Origin: Bactericera cockerelli
Lineage: Eukaryota > Arthropoda > Insecta > Hemiptera > Triozidae
NCBI GenBank assembly: GCA_024516035.1
Contig: CM044964.1
Location: 28,287,778 to 28,351,777 of the forward strand
DNA length: 64,000 bases
Direction of reading: 5' to 3'
The position numbers and the translations under genes are program-made. Each line of letters opens with the position of its first letter. The stretch's first letter is position 1. Below the pieces are notes generated by a model, which was given only the letters and a program-made list of their open reading frames with translations, ran no database searches and was not told the origin of the DNA. Shown here one piece after another: positions 10,842-23,728 of this stretch.

Positions 10842-12400
10842 TATATAATATTAAAAAATAAACTGTTTTTGAAAAATTAAAACTCTCATCTTTTAAATAC
10901 GAGTATACCTTGATGGACTTTGCAGCTCTATTTGGAAGGAATCCAAACAAAAAATGGTTAATGGCGAGATTAACTGGCAGAGAATGCCTAAGGCATTAAC
11001 TTCGCCCCGTATTACAAGACAATTTTGTAAATATAAATTAAAATAATGTTGTATTTTTTTTGTTGTTGTTGTATATATGTTTTTTTCCCCCTTGTTATTA
11101 ATTTTCTGTATAAAAAAATCAAGTGTAAAAAATAAATAAAATTACTCTTTTTAGGTGGCCACAACGAGAACCCTGGACCCTAGCCCCTACACCTAGATAT
11201 AAACAATTTCCGGGGCCGCGTTGTGTCCCCGCCCACTTTATGTCCCATGTATTTTCTTATTACGAATTCATTAAGATGGTATTTTGAGGAAACCTGAGCA
11301 AAAACCTAAAGTGTCACAAATTCTCAACTATTACTTCCCATTAATTTCTAATATTAGAAATCGGAAGTATTGTGTTCGTTTTTGTTAAAAATAATAATAT
11401 TTTTTTGGTCCGATTACAATTTTTTTTCATATTTCTGGACGTTTTTTTCTTGGTATTATGTTTGTATACACCACCAAAAAAATTTATTTTCTTTTTAATC
11501 ATTAACTTTTTCAATGATTCAATTTCAAAGATCTTTAAGAACAAGCAACACTACCCCTATTAAAAAAAATATACATTTAAATAATGTGTATCAAGAACTT
11601 TTGCAATACTATTAAATAATCCAAAATGCCAAGTTAGTGTTGTTTTGAGGCTCTCATAGTCTTATCATAAGTTTCTAAACCCAGGGTCTTGACGTTGTAG
11701 ACATTTTGACGATGAAGAGCTCTGGAGATAAGGACAATGAAATAGGAAGTGCGAGGTCTCACGAGCCCAATAAATCCTATTTCAATCCACCATCATTGTT
11801 TTTTTTTTTTTTTTCATAATATATGCCTTTTTTTAATTTCCATTGTAGGTAATTGTAATTTTAATATAAAAGCCAGGAGATCAGATTGGAGTCGATTGTC
11901 TGGCAGTCGAAAAAGTTGTCAGATTTTTAAATTTATTTAGTTATTACTTATTACAATACAGGTAGATGGACATGCCCATCACCCAATAACATTATAAGTA
12001 CGTGGTCATGTACTCAAATAGATGAGGAAAAAATCCAAGCAATGGGTAGAACCACAGATCCATGTGCTAGATTTTTCAAATTCAAGTCTAGCGCCCTAAC
12101 CACATTGACTATTAATAATGTTTATCAGAAAATAAACCAGAAGAAAACAAGATCTTATATTATACTTTGAGAAAAATTAATGCCTTTGAACAACAAAGAT
12201 AGATGAAAATTTGGATCTTGTAATTTCTATAATCAAAATCAACTTTGATAAGCTTCTAAAATTGAAAATGTACTTTTTCTTCAGAGTAGTTTTATCTTTT
12301 TTTTCTATGACTTGTGTCTTTTTCATTCCAATTATGAATTTACACTAAATAATAGATCATGTAACATTGAAGTGAACAGTAATTGTAGAGAAAAAATTGT
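10842..12400. other. No gene seen; repeat fragments
   Basis: At 10965-11000 is the inverse of the GCATTAACTTCGCCCC element seen at 2335 and 61810. At 11990-12115 is another copy of the ATGTGGTCA SINE family. A small palindrome TTTCTAATATTAGAAA is at 11345-11360. The complementary small ORFs at 11341-11563 are shadows in AT-rich DNA. Confidence 0.55.
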
Positions 12401-12404
12401 AAAA

Positions 12405-12675
12405 AAACTGGCTGTGGGACGTTAAACAGGGAGAAGACCAGTGTCTCGCTAGAGAACAATAAACAGAGAACGGAATAGTCAACCCTAACAAACCAGGCTA
12501 GCTTGCAGTTTCCCAAGGGTTTGTTTAACTTAAAAAAAAGCCCAAGTTGTCACGATGGTTGATCGCACATAGAAATATTTGGTTCAGAACGAGCCACTTT
12601 TTTCCAATTAAGTTAACTGAAGACCATCACTTTCCCCCAGCTGTAGCCAAGCTAGTTACAACAACAAAAGAATAA
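12405..12675 (+). mobile_element. Dispersed repeat (GACGTTAAACAG family), copy 1
   Basis: Shares with 36535-36810, in the same order: GACGTTAAACAG, GACCAGTGTCTCGCTAGAG versus CCAATGTCTTAGTAGAG, TAAACAG, AACAA-CAGGCTAGC versus AACAAGTCAAGCTCGC, GTTTCCCAAGGGTT, GATTGCACATAGAAATA, and GAAGACCATCAC..CAGCTGTAG. Part of it recurs inverted at 56800-56885. Confidence 0.75.
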
Positions 12676-15600
12676 ATTGTAAAAAAATTGGGTCTAAGTG
12701 AGTGTCTAGAGGAAAGTTCAATATTAGTTGGGGTTTTCCTCTACTCACTTTAGAGTCCAGAAATTTGTTTTTAAAAAAAAGAGGCTGTAAAGAACTGAAA
12801 TCGTGAACTTCTTTTGGTAGTAACTTTTACATCCTTTAGTAACTCTCCTGTCAACTTTAGAAAGGAACAAATAGCTCATTTTCAATAGAGTTAGTTGTTT
12901 CTGAATGACGAATTTGAAAATTCAGATCTACCTAAAGTTATAAAATATTCTTAGCAAAATATCTAAATATAGATGTTTTCGGCATGTAAAACACAAGTAT
13001 GTGTCTGACTTAAATATATTTGTAAAGAAAAAAGTTTCAATTATATTGTTTTTCACCTTCAATTTCATCATATTACTTTGCATAATTATATGTATTTCAT
13101 TTTCAATTTTTTAAATGTAATAATTATGATAAAATATTGCAGCTTGGTCCTTAGTCGACCGAAACGAAAAAGAAATATAGTTAACATTTTGATAACTGAC
13201 TATGTCTAAATGTGGATTTAAATATCTATATTTGCAGCAATTTTGTATTACTGAGCATCAATATTATATTCTCAATATATATATTTTTTTTCTCCAAAAA
13301 TAACCTATATAATTGATCCAACATCAATCAACAATACAAGCAAATTTTTTTTTCTTCTTTCAAATATAGATCAAATTATAGCTCCATCTTCCGTTACATG
13401 TTGATTTTAATATTATTCTTAATATTCTCAAAATAATTATGATTTTAACTTTACTTTGTCTCCAATAGTAATTGTAACAGAATTAATTATGTTGTAATGG
13501 AAAACAAAACCTATAAAAATTAATAATTCGGCATTTTTCTCTTCATCAGTCTTTTAATTGCATTTATTATGATTAAAGATTTTTTCATGTTATATCAGTA
13601 TGTGCCATTTTAAAAGTGACTGTACACTATCAAATTGATAATGTCCAATATTCTACTTGTGGGCTAAAAATTAAATAACAGAACTATAGTTCGATTTCGA
13701 AAAGTTTTTTTTCTGTGTTTGAAACAATTTATTTTTTACTCTAGTCTTTGCATTTGATGTTATTGCATAGTTGTAACGTACTGTCCACTACTCTACTTGT
13801 GGACTAAAAAACTAATGATAGTTAACAAATATCTTTACTTTCACTTATTTGAAAATATTCTTCATATGCAGCAATTTTGTGTTTCTATACATCAATTTTA
13901 GTTTCATTGGCATCTCCTTCTGGTAGAGTTGGGAGCACTACCTGAAGGTTAGGAGTTTTACACTGAGAATACTGATGATTTGTACTAATTCAAATAAACC
14001 CATTTCCAGTTTCGGATTTCCCACAGTTAACTTTGCTCAAGTATTCTGAGTACTTTGCCCTCTGGATTGCAAATGGCAGAAATATATTATCTGTAAAGTA
14101 AAAAAAAAAACTTCTGAATTATTACAATTGTAAACAAATTCTTCATTGAGAAATTGTTACAATAAAGCAAAAAATTACATACTTTGTGATTTTTAAGTAA
14201 TTTGTATTTCCCTAAAAGTACATAATTTTTAAGTAATTTGTATTTCCCTAAAAGTACATAATGTAGTACTTAGAGGGAAATTTATAAATATTTAAACATT
14301 GTAGATAAATAATAAAATTCATTATTATTATTTAATGTACATAACTGCAATGTTATGTAATCTATTTCAATAATGTAAATTATACCTATAATTTTATTAA
14401 TATTTTTCCCCTTACACCATAGGGGAACTATCAATAATTGCTCTGTTTTTCTTTCTTTACAAGCTTGAAAACCGAGTCTAAAGGCAGTAAAAATAATAAT
14501 AAATGCAATACCTTTAAAGTCTCCTTTTTAATTTCATAATTACTTTCGCCAATGATTAATAAATAGATATAATAGTAGTTAGAATGGTTCAAAAATGAAA
14601 ACAATCAGAAATAATGGATTTACATAAATTGTGTAGCACTGTGGACTTGGAATTATATTTTATTCAATTCAACAACTGTTTAAAAGATTGAAAATTCTTA
14701 AAACTAAAATCATTAAACATTCTAACTTTAAATCTATTAACAGAATGTTTACGTAACAATGACACTTGAACCAGGACCTGTTTTACCGCTATATTTCAAA
14801 ACTTGGACTGAATTAACAATTTATTTTCTACTCTAATTATTGAAATATAAATAGTAGATAACTAGATAGCTATTTTGTATAAGTCTAAGAAGAAAAAATA
14901 ATACTTAGAGCAAGCCTCAAAGTAATTATTACAATGTTTTAAATGATGCAGTTTGTATCAGATTTAAATGATTTGTTTCGTTTTCTTAGCGTTGCTTGGA
15001 AAATAGACAAAAAAAAAATCATGTTAAATTATACAAGAAAGGAGATAATTTTAAAAAAGAGATCCAAGAACCCATGATACAATGTGAAAAAATTGTGTCA
15101 GTGGTAGCATCTCTTGAATAAAAATTTACAACTAGCTGAGATCTAAACAACTCTATGTCATGTCAATGAAATCTACTATGGGTTATTGTTCTTAAATAAA
15201 ATACATTGAAAACACCAATAGGATCGTAATTCTACGTGAAAAATCTCAGCAATAAGAAATGAACGTCTTCAAAACATTCAAAAGTAAACAAATTCTCAGA
15301 TTATGCAATTTAAAATCAAGGCCGTTTTATTTTCAATGACATCAAAAACTTGATTTTTGCGCAATGTCTATTAAACCTTGAAAAATAATTAATTACTGTT
15401 GAACAGAAGCATTATTTATGGTTGTATGTTGAATATATAAATGTTTAATAATATATAAGACAAAAAGTAATACATATACATCAAAAACAAACATTTTTTG
15501 AACATTAATCTACCAACTCCTTGAAAATACAAGTAAAAATTATTGTAGACATAAGTAAACATGAATTAGGGTCATTTCCTTTCTTTCAGGACAAAAAGTC

Positions 15601-16140
15601 GTTTCCAATAAATAAATAAAAAATATCTTTTTATGATGATCAGCAAAAATCACCTTTAATGATCGTATCATTAGTGAAAATATGATCAGCAAATAGATAC
15701 CTAGTGAATTTATACGTTAAAAGTGCAAAACCAACATGACATTTTAAAATCTAGGTGTAATATAAAAATAAGTTTAGCAGTAGGTATATTCCGAAAAATA
15801 ATCATGGGAAAAGGTCAAATGTTACTAAGTTGTAAATTTTATGATGAAAAAATATAAAGATCTACAAAATTTTTCTTTCATTCCTTATTTTGTATTAAAA
15901 AGTACTCTCATAGAGACCAGTAATCTTTCGGCAACACGTGTCATCTGTTAAGACTCCTACGACTGCTGACAGATTTATTTGGTAAATCACAGGAAAATAC
16001 CTCTCAAATATATACATATACCAAATAACACTATACCTTTACCTAGACTTACATGTGGTTTTACTGTTGGACTGCCAAAGTTTCTTTTTGTATATCTAAA
16101 ATGGCAGCCAATTAATCCTCTTGACTGAATGCTACCTCAT
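12676..16140. other. AT-rich DNA without recognised genes
   Basis: All frames are closed. A 43-bp tandem duplication at 14178-14265 (TTTTTAAGTAATTTGTATTT, CCCTAAAAGTACATAAT) is visible. Nothing coding is supported. Confidence 0.6.
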
Positions 16141-16540
16141 AGGCGGGTAATGTCAGCTAACAAACATGGTACAGCCAAAGGGATTTATTTAGTCACAATT
16201 GAAGCAAGTTCCATTAAGTTGAGTGAGGAGTCTGTTGCACAAGGCTAGACCAGTTCCATGTTCGGGGGGTCAGTTGCACTTTATCCTGAATATCCTGAGA
16301 ATAAATGACGGGGGGGCCGTTGATGATGGTTATTTTTTTACAAAGTTTTTAAGGTTGTGCTCTTTAATAGTGAGCTCGAGCAGGTTTTCCTGGCTGGCTG
16401 TAAGCGCCTGCGGTGCCTGCAAAAATGGTTTTAGTGGTACAAGAGTGAAAATAAAATTTAGGAATTTTTCATTTTTGGTACAGTTCAAGGTTAGAAAGTG
16501 TTTGTCCTGAATATTACCAATCTGTGATTATGAGACACTC
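16140..16540. other. Locally GC-richer island in AT-rich DNA
   Basis: Contains G-runs (GGGGGG at 16265 and 16311) and a 95-codon plus-strand frame (16223-16510) without recognisable motifs. It could be an old exon or a promoter-like patch; there is no splice or homology support. Confidence that it is functional is low. Confidence 0.25.
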
Positions 16541-16625
16541 CTTTTTACTTTCCTTATCCTATAATAAGGAAAGTAATGTATTAGTAAAAAAATTGACCTA
16601 CCCAGTTTTTCACATTGTTTTTCAG
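16541..16625 (+). repeat. Dispersed palindromic repeat (ACTTTCCTTAT / ATAAGGAAAGT)
   Basis: CTTTTTACTTTCCTTATCCT followed by ATAATAAGGAAAGT and then TTGACCTACCCAGTTTTT. The same sequence occurs at 56268-56335, so this is a repeat family with a terminal palindrome. Confidence 0.8.
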
Positions 16626-19600
16626 ACCTTAGCAAGAGGGTGTACAAGGGTGGAAAATTAAGTTTCCTCAGGTAAAGGATAGAGACAACTAACTTCATAT
16701 ATTGTAGATGTATTTTGTATTTTCATTATCCTAGGATAAACAATGTACTGCACTGTAGATTCATGTATCAAAAGTAGATATGACTGTCACTTAAGCTTAT
16801 CATTACAGCAATTGGTTAAAATAAGATACTATGAGACTATTGATTCTTGATACCACAAAGAAAAGAGTTTTTCATTCCTAACCTTCTTAAAAGTGGGATT
16901 CAATGACAAGTACCATTTTAAATAGATAAAAACAGGAATATATTCTGATATTTACAGTCTACATTTTAACAGATCATTTTCCCGTTGGACATTTGTGAAT
17001 CTTAAAATGAAATTTGAAATTCCTACCCTTGCAAGACCAAGAGCATACTATCGAGTTTTGATTTGAGAATTCTATATGCTACCTACCTAATTTGATCAAA
17101 GGAATTCCTATTTCATGAACAAGTTTGTCTTTGATTTTTAATTTTATCTACATGTACAGTAAAATATTGCATGAACTAATTTATAATTCCATTGTGTAAA
17201 TAAACACAATATTTGTAAAGTTGTGTATCATTATGTCCTCATGAAAATATCCTTATGAAGATCTAAAAGGCAGAGTAAAAAAGGCAGTAAACAAAAACCT
17301 CTTCCTGCCTTTATGTTAATTTCTAGTTTTATTATTTCTAAAAACGGGACCTAGATATGTAACATCCATTATGATATTATTCTGTTTGTTCTTAAAATTA
17401 ACTTCATGAACTCTTATGCCTGCACATTCTAGGATACAATGGAATTTCAATTTTGGTCTTTCACTTCCTTTATTTATTTGTTCAAATATTGTCTATTTAC
17501 TACAGACATTGATACGTCACACGAGTATTTCATAATAATTCATCATTATGAATACATCATCATTCGAAATCTATTATTTGTTTTAAATTAAAATAGACGT
17601 TTCTCTTAAAAAATAATTTTGCATGATAGCAGTACTGTTACTTTTTCTAAATTTAATTATTAATTAATCCTATCAGGCTCATGGTACAAAATAATATTTT
17701 CATTTTATCATTCAATGAATGATGGTCTTAAAAAGTTGTTTTATGTGTTTTTTACAGAATAATTGTATCGTTTTATTTTCATGTAATTCTATTAAAATAT
17801 ATTACAAAATCTATTTTATTATTTCATAATAATGACTGTAGTAATTTCTACTGAATTGTTAAGTTTTTTTTTCTTCTTCTTAAAAATGAATGAATCTTCT
17901 AATGTTAAATAATTATCAAAGAAATACCATCACTGTGATATTTTTTGCTGCATTCTGTTAACTTTTATTCACCTAATTAATTAAAATAATTTCTAAAAAT
18001 CATTACAATGCATTTCTTCTGACAAGACAGATCTCACAGCTTCATGATATAAACTCTAGATAAGTAGAACTTATTTAGCAAACAATGAATTTTCGAAGAC
18101 TATAGAAACTCTAAATTATTACTGGCCAGAATCATGAAAAAAGTGCATCTGGCGAAAAATTAATATTTTGAGACGTGATATAAACTCAAGAAACTTTCGA
18201 TTATAGGCCAGACTCATGAAAAAAGTGCACCTAGCAAAAAATGAGTATTTCGAGACTTGATAAAAACTATAGATTCTAGGACCATATAAAAATGAAGAGC
18301 ATTTTTTGAGAGTTGGGTAAAATTTAAAAACAAAATCAATTCACACAAGTAAGTTTTTAACTGTCCCATTTGAAACATTTCACAAGAACAAAACTAAAAA
18401 TCTAAATTATACAACGTCTAATAATATGATTGCTCTTTTTTGTCATCAAATAGAAATGGAATTGAACTACACCTAGGTGTTTGAAAAAAATATGTGGGGA
18501 TTAGTAATAAAAAAATTCTTGCTCAAGTCAACACAAAATTATTGGCTGTAAATTTCCCTCGTATTATGATAAAAGGTTCAATTAATTAAAATTTGCCAAG
18601 CACCTGGAATTTCCAATAGTTTCTACTTTGATTGGCTATAAAAGTAAAGACAAGTTGATATTTTTTACCGTATAATTATATTAGTTTATTTTAAAATACA
18701 AACGATGCTGCCTAACTTTTGTCAGGTTGCTCTAAAACACAGCATAATCATCAATACGAGCGTACATTTTTTTCTCTCAATATTTATATTCTTCTTCAGC
18801 TTTCTTTTTTCTTTCTAGGTTTTAAATGTCTCATTGTTTTTTCATAGAATTTTAATTCAATTTTAGTCAGCATTATGATAAAAGTAAATTCCTGGTATTC
18901 ATTAGCATGAGTCTTTTTAAAAATTATATTTCCAGAAATTCTTAAAAAAAATAAGAAAATTTATAACATTTTGTGGTATGAATGAATGAATCATTTGTGT
19001 GTTTATTAATATATACTTTTTTGTTCATTTTATTATTATTCTAATGTTATATTTTCCTACAATACCTTTAAGTAAATAAAATTTAGATGGAGATTGTTTC
19101 ATTTCACATCAATTATCAATATTTCTGTTGATTAAACAAAGTGATGATAGCATTTTGGTGATATAATATATTTTTTGAAAGCTCTAAATATACGCATTAA
19201 GCTAATAGATTAGTTGTACAAATAAATAATTATGTTACTTAATTTTAAGAGATTTTATTGAAAATTTTCTTTGCAAAAAAAAAAAAAAAAATATATCAAA
19301 GTGATCTGAAAATTATTTTTGTTTGATTTTCTTTATTCCTGCATATTATTTAAATTGATTCTTATTTTTCATTAGTTTCTTTTCATCACTCGTAGGTGCT
19401 ACTAGTAAATCTTGTTCAAAGTGTTACACGTTATTATAAAAATGTATTGAAATTAAATAAATATTGAATGTTCATTATTTTCATATTACATCTACTATGT
19501 TCACATAATTTATTTATATCATTGTGACCGAAGAATTTTCAAAAATCTACACCCTTACCTGCCTGCTCACTAGTACTCACCAAGGCATATATTATGAAAA

Positions 19601-20550
19601 TGTTTGTCTTTTTAGTATCATGGATAAAAAAAAAAAAAAAAAAAAAAACTAAAACAAAAAAAACGCGACCAAAAACAATACCTCATAGAAAATAGGAAGT
19701 AAAAATTCATAAACCTATTAATTAACCTAAACCATCAGAGAAGTTTGTTGGTGCGAAAATAAATGGATTATTCCAGGAGCATCAGCCATCTGAAATAATG
19801 ATTGTGACTTGCTCGAGAGGACTCCGTACCTAACAGTAGAAAGTGGTAGTGGTTTGGTCAAAGATCTTCAGAACTTCAAGAGACGTAAGATACAACGAAT
19901 GAAAAGAATACTGACTACTGCGAAAATTTGACATAATTTCTCTATAACTTAGATGTAATAATTCTATAGGTAATACTGAGATGATTTTTATGTACAATAA
20001 TTATGGATGTGTAATTCTATTTTTAGTTGGACATGACATGTGATGGTTTTAGTTGGACATGACATGTGATGCATGTGGTTGAGTGGAAGAACTCAAATGT
20101 GAGAACTCTACCACTTTAAAGAAAGCAAAAAAAAAAAAAAATACATCTAATTTTGATGTGGGACAATTTTTCTGTACTACCTTAAATATGGTATTTCAAG
20201 TAAAAGACAGGCGGCGCCAAAAAAAAATATATGTAAATTTGATGTGGGACGGAATTTTTGTACTTCCTTGATTATTTTATATTTCTTAAAACATCGGCAC
20301 TCTCTTTGTAATATTACCAGAAACCAGACTATACATTCCAGCACTAGAGAAAAGTGGTTACTTACCATAGCAAAAATCATTGCAGGAAACATTTTCAACT
20401 ATTATAAAATTATATTAAAAGAACTAGGACCTGTGTCACACATTCTGCAATTTGAAATCCATTTTAGACAGTTCAGAAATTTAGACAAATGAACTTTAGA
20501 AAAAAATCTTTCAATTTTTCATCTAGGTGCATCATAATTTACACATAATG
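16626..20550. other. AT-rich DNA; presumably 3' flank or last intron of gene 1
   Basis: No exon can be assigned with confidence. A weak candidate for the last exon of gene 1 starts at about 19792 (minus strand, CATTATTTCAG acceptor, phase 1, then Gly and a stop). There is a tandem duplication of about 78 bp at 18120-18270 (GGCCAGAATCATGAAAAAAG) and a duplicated TTTGATGTGGGAC segment at 20145-20270. Confidence 0.4.
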
Positions 20551-20559
20551 AAATTAAAC

Positions 20560-20720
20560 AGCAATATCGCCTTATTAATGCGGCCCAACTAGAAGTGATG
20601 AATCCTACAATTCCAGCAGTAAGCCCCAGACTATTATTAAGTGCTCAATATCACAACTGGAAGGATAACATGTCATGTTCTGGTTAGGTTTCCAACCCGT
20701 AACCTCTGGTTTACCAGATC
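20560..20720 (-). mobile_element. tRNA-derived SINE (antisense head GGTTTCCAACCCGTAACCTC)
   Basis: Related to 24715-24905, 28020-28190 and 60395-60470. The shared order is a GCCC..ACTA..AGT.CC segment, TTCCAGCA, ATAACTTGTGATG-like, CCGGCTGGGTTTCGAACC, then GTGACCTCTGG and ACCAG. The tRNA B box lies on the minus strand. Confidence 0.6.
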
Positions 20721-21002
20721 GGGCCATGACCTTTCATTTAACAATTGGTTTATTTAAAAAATCATTTGTGAATCTGAATTTTTCGAACCCGTGACTTCTG
20801 GATTACCAGATCGGGAAATGATTTTAAATATATAAATGATCTTCTATTATATGAATAAAATTATTCTATGTAAAAAAAAAAAAACATTTATATGCCACAG
20901 TAATAAATTGCTATCGTATAAATTACTCGTAGGCTGTAAAATGAGTGTCACTCGGAGCCCTGGCTAACAGTAGACAGTTAGTAGAGGAAAGCTTTTACTT
21001 AC

Positions 21003-21053
21003 CGTACGCGGCGGCTGCTCCATTAGCCGCATAACCACCGGTGGCGGCGCCGT
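21003..21053 (-). CDS. Gene 1 exon 9 (Gly/Ala/Tyr-rich)
   Basis: A 51-bp exon with acceptor CCTCCCTCAG and donor TACG|GTAAGT. It encodes GAATGGYAANGAAAAY. Phase 1 in and out, so at least one more exon is needed for a stop. Confidence 0.75.
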
Positions 21054-23696
21054 CTGAGGGAGGGGTAGAACAAACATGAGAACAGTTAACCAAAGGATCC
21101 CACTAAGGACCAAATTATTATTTATTTTAATTTGTAATAATAGGCAATGTTGTATTTGACATCAATAATATACAAAAATGAACAAAAGTACATACAATGA
21201 TAATTAATCATAGGGTGGCGTCATCGTGAACGATGGTAGCCAGACAGTGGAGGAATGACTCAGCACATCTACCACTGTCTTTACAAGGAGGCTAATAATT
21301 GACAAGGGCCCCCAGAACCAAGCCAATGCTAGTCTACTCCCTGTTTATAGTCCCCCAGCCAGACTGTTGGTCTACTTCCTGTTTATAGTCCCCCAGTCAG
21401 ACTGCTGGTCTACTCCCTGTTTATAGTCCCCCGCCAGACTGCTGGTCTACTCCCTGTTTATAGTCCCCCAGCCAGACTGATAATTAATACAGTAAAAAAA
21501 TATGTGAATGTTAGGTAGGTAGGTATTAGGTAACAAATATAAGAGGTAATTGAATACTGAGTTAGAAAGAAAAATGATATGTTATATTTGCTTACCATCC
21601 ATGTACCTACCTAATAAGATTTCTATCATTATGTATGTACGATGTATGTTGACAATTGCCATAGCTATCTACACTAAGGGAATTATTTTCCTTGTTCTGT
21701 GGATAGCGTTGGATAAGAAAGTCTAGAGCAGGTATACTTGTATTTTGAGGATGTACATTATTATTATGTTATAAATCTGTTATCATATTTGTGTTAATCG
21801 TGATATCACAACTACTTAAACTAGCTTTACAAAATCTATAAATGCTGTACAGCTTTAATAAACGCTGAAACCGGGACTTGAACCAACAACCTACAGGTTG
21901 GAAGTCTGCCCCTTATCGATCAAGCTACTGAGGTTGGTTCGAATAAGAAAACAGGATTAAATTTACAATAAGCCAGACCCTCCCTCAGTCTCTTCTACTA
22001 AGGGTTGGGTGGAAGAGATTGTCACAGGCAATAACCCCGCCCTAGGTAGGACATTAGCTATATTTTCTTCTGATATTTCGGTTTTATGTTAAATCTATTT
22101 TTTTATCTCTTCATTTCACACTGTAAATCTTGCACTTTGTCCACTAATAAAGAATATTAAAATAATAATAATAATGTTGTTTCAATCAATCACAGGGACA
22201 GTCTGGCTTATTTTAAAGTCTGATATAAGATAAAAGTGCAACAATTTTCCTAGTAACTTGGCCAGTTTTTGTATCAATTTAGTTTAATTAGTTGATTAAG
22301 TTTTTCTGTTCTTGTAATACTATCATTTACACAAAGGCACTTCAAGACCAGTAGTACAGGTTATAGCTCGAAGGCAGTTTCATCTTTTAGAAGGTAAGAT
22401 GAGGATTTGAAAGCATGAAACTAGGGCACCAAAACATCAAGAGAATACAAGGCATAATGATGCAAGAGACCGCCATGTGCAATAAACTGCTCTTTGAAGA
22501 CTATTTTCTTCTTTCTTAAATGTATATTTATTTAAAGAGAGGTCTGTAAAATTCAGAGTCCTTGCCCCTCTATGAGACTATTTTTTTCTTTTTTTTTTTT
22601 TCTTTTGTTAAATATTATTAATTTGTTATTTCTCTAATAAAGTCACCACTTTAATAATGAAAATTGGAAAGATCAAGAGACTGAGAAGGTTATGGGTACA
22701 ATCCTGTCAACCAACACAAATTAATAAAGTTGCTACTTACAAGCTGTAGCCTGGGGAGCAGCATACGCCTGCTGATCATAACCTTCGTAAGCCTGGCCGT
22801 AGCTTTGGGCAGCGGGTTGAGCGTAACTCTGGGCATACGGATCTAGAAACAACAGCAGAGCAGTTCATTTATGTGTCCCATCATTGAAATAGAACAAAAA
22901 AATCATCAGTATAAACCTATTAACAGAATATGCCTATAAACAGAATATGCAAAGTGTGCTTCCTCTCGGTAGTGAGTTTGAAGAAATGTTTTACCTTTGA
23001 AATATATTAAAATTACAATTTTGTACATCTATAGTAAAAAAAAAAAAAAAAACTGAACAGTGAAAAGATGTACTAGATAAACATGGATATCAGAACATAC
23101 CTGGACAGCTGTTTCGAGCTTATTTGATCTCATCAGCTCTTATGTTACTTTATGTTTTAGTTAAAGTTATGTGGTCTAAAGTGGAGACGACTAAAACAGT
23201 GTGGTGTTTCATCTTTTAGAACATATTGCCTGCTGATCATAACCATCATCATAGGTAGGCAGAATTGCCAAAAAAATATAAATACATAATGTGCTTTAAA
23301 AATTAATAAAATATAGCTGGGCAGATTTGTCAAAAATTACACAAGGTGCACTTCAAAAAAAATATATATTCCAAGAGTTAATCCTAACTAACCATGTAAT
23401 GGTTTTCTTCTTTTCTTTCGTCTTTTTCTTATTAACTCAAGTGTTTTTTTTTTAGAGTAAAAATAAACGAAAGTACGAGTTTTTTTTAACTTAGAAAAAA
23501 TCCGTGGCTTTGAGAATCAGCTTCCCAGGAGGAGTTCTTATTAACTTATTTTCAATGTATGTACGATTGTGTCACTTCTCGCCCATCAGAGGGGAGGCAT
23601 ACTACGGGATGGGCAGGCTACAACACAGACCACAAGCGTCTACAGTAGCTCCTGTTTCATTCATGGCTACGAAATAAAAAAGGCTGTGAAACACTA

Positions 23697-23728
<32 letters not shown>

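Noticed and set aside
19620..19800. Last exon of gene 1 at about 19792
   Set aside because: Acceptor and phase fit, but it would add only one or two residues before a stop; not listed as an exon for lack of further support.
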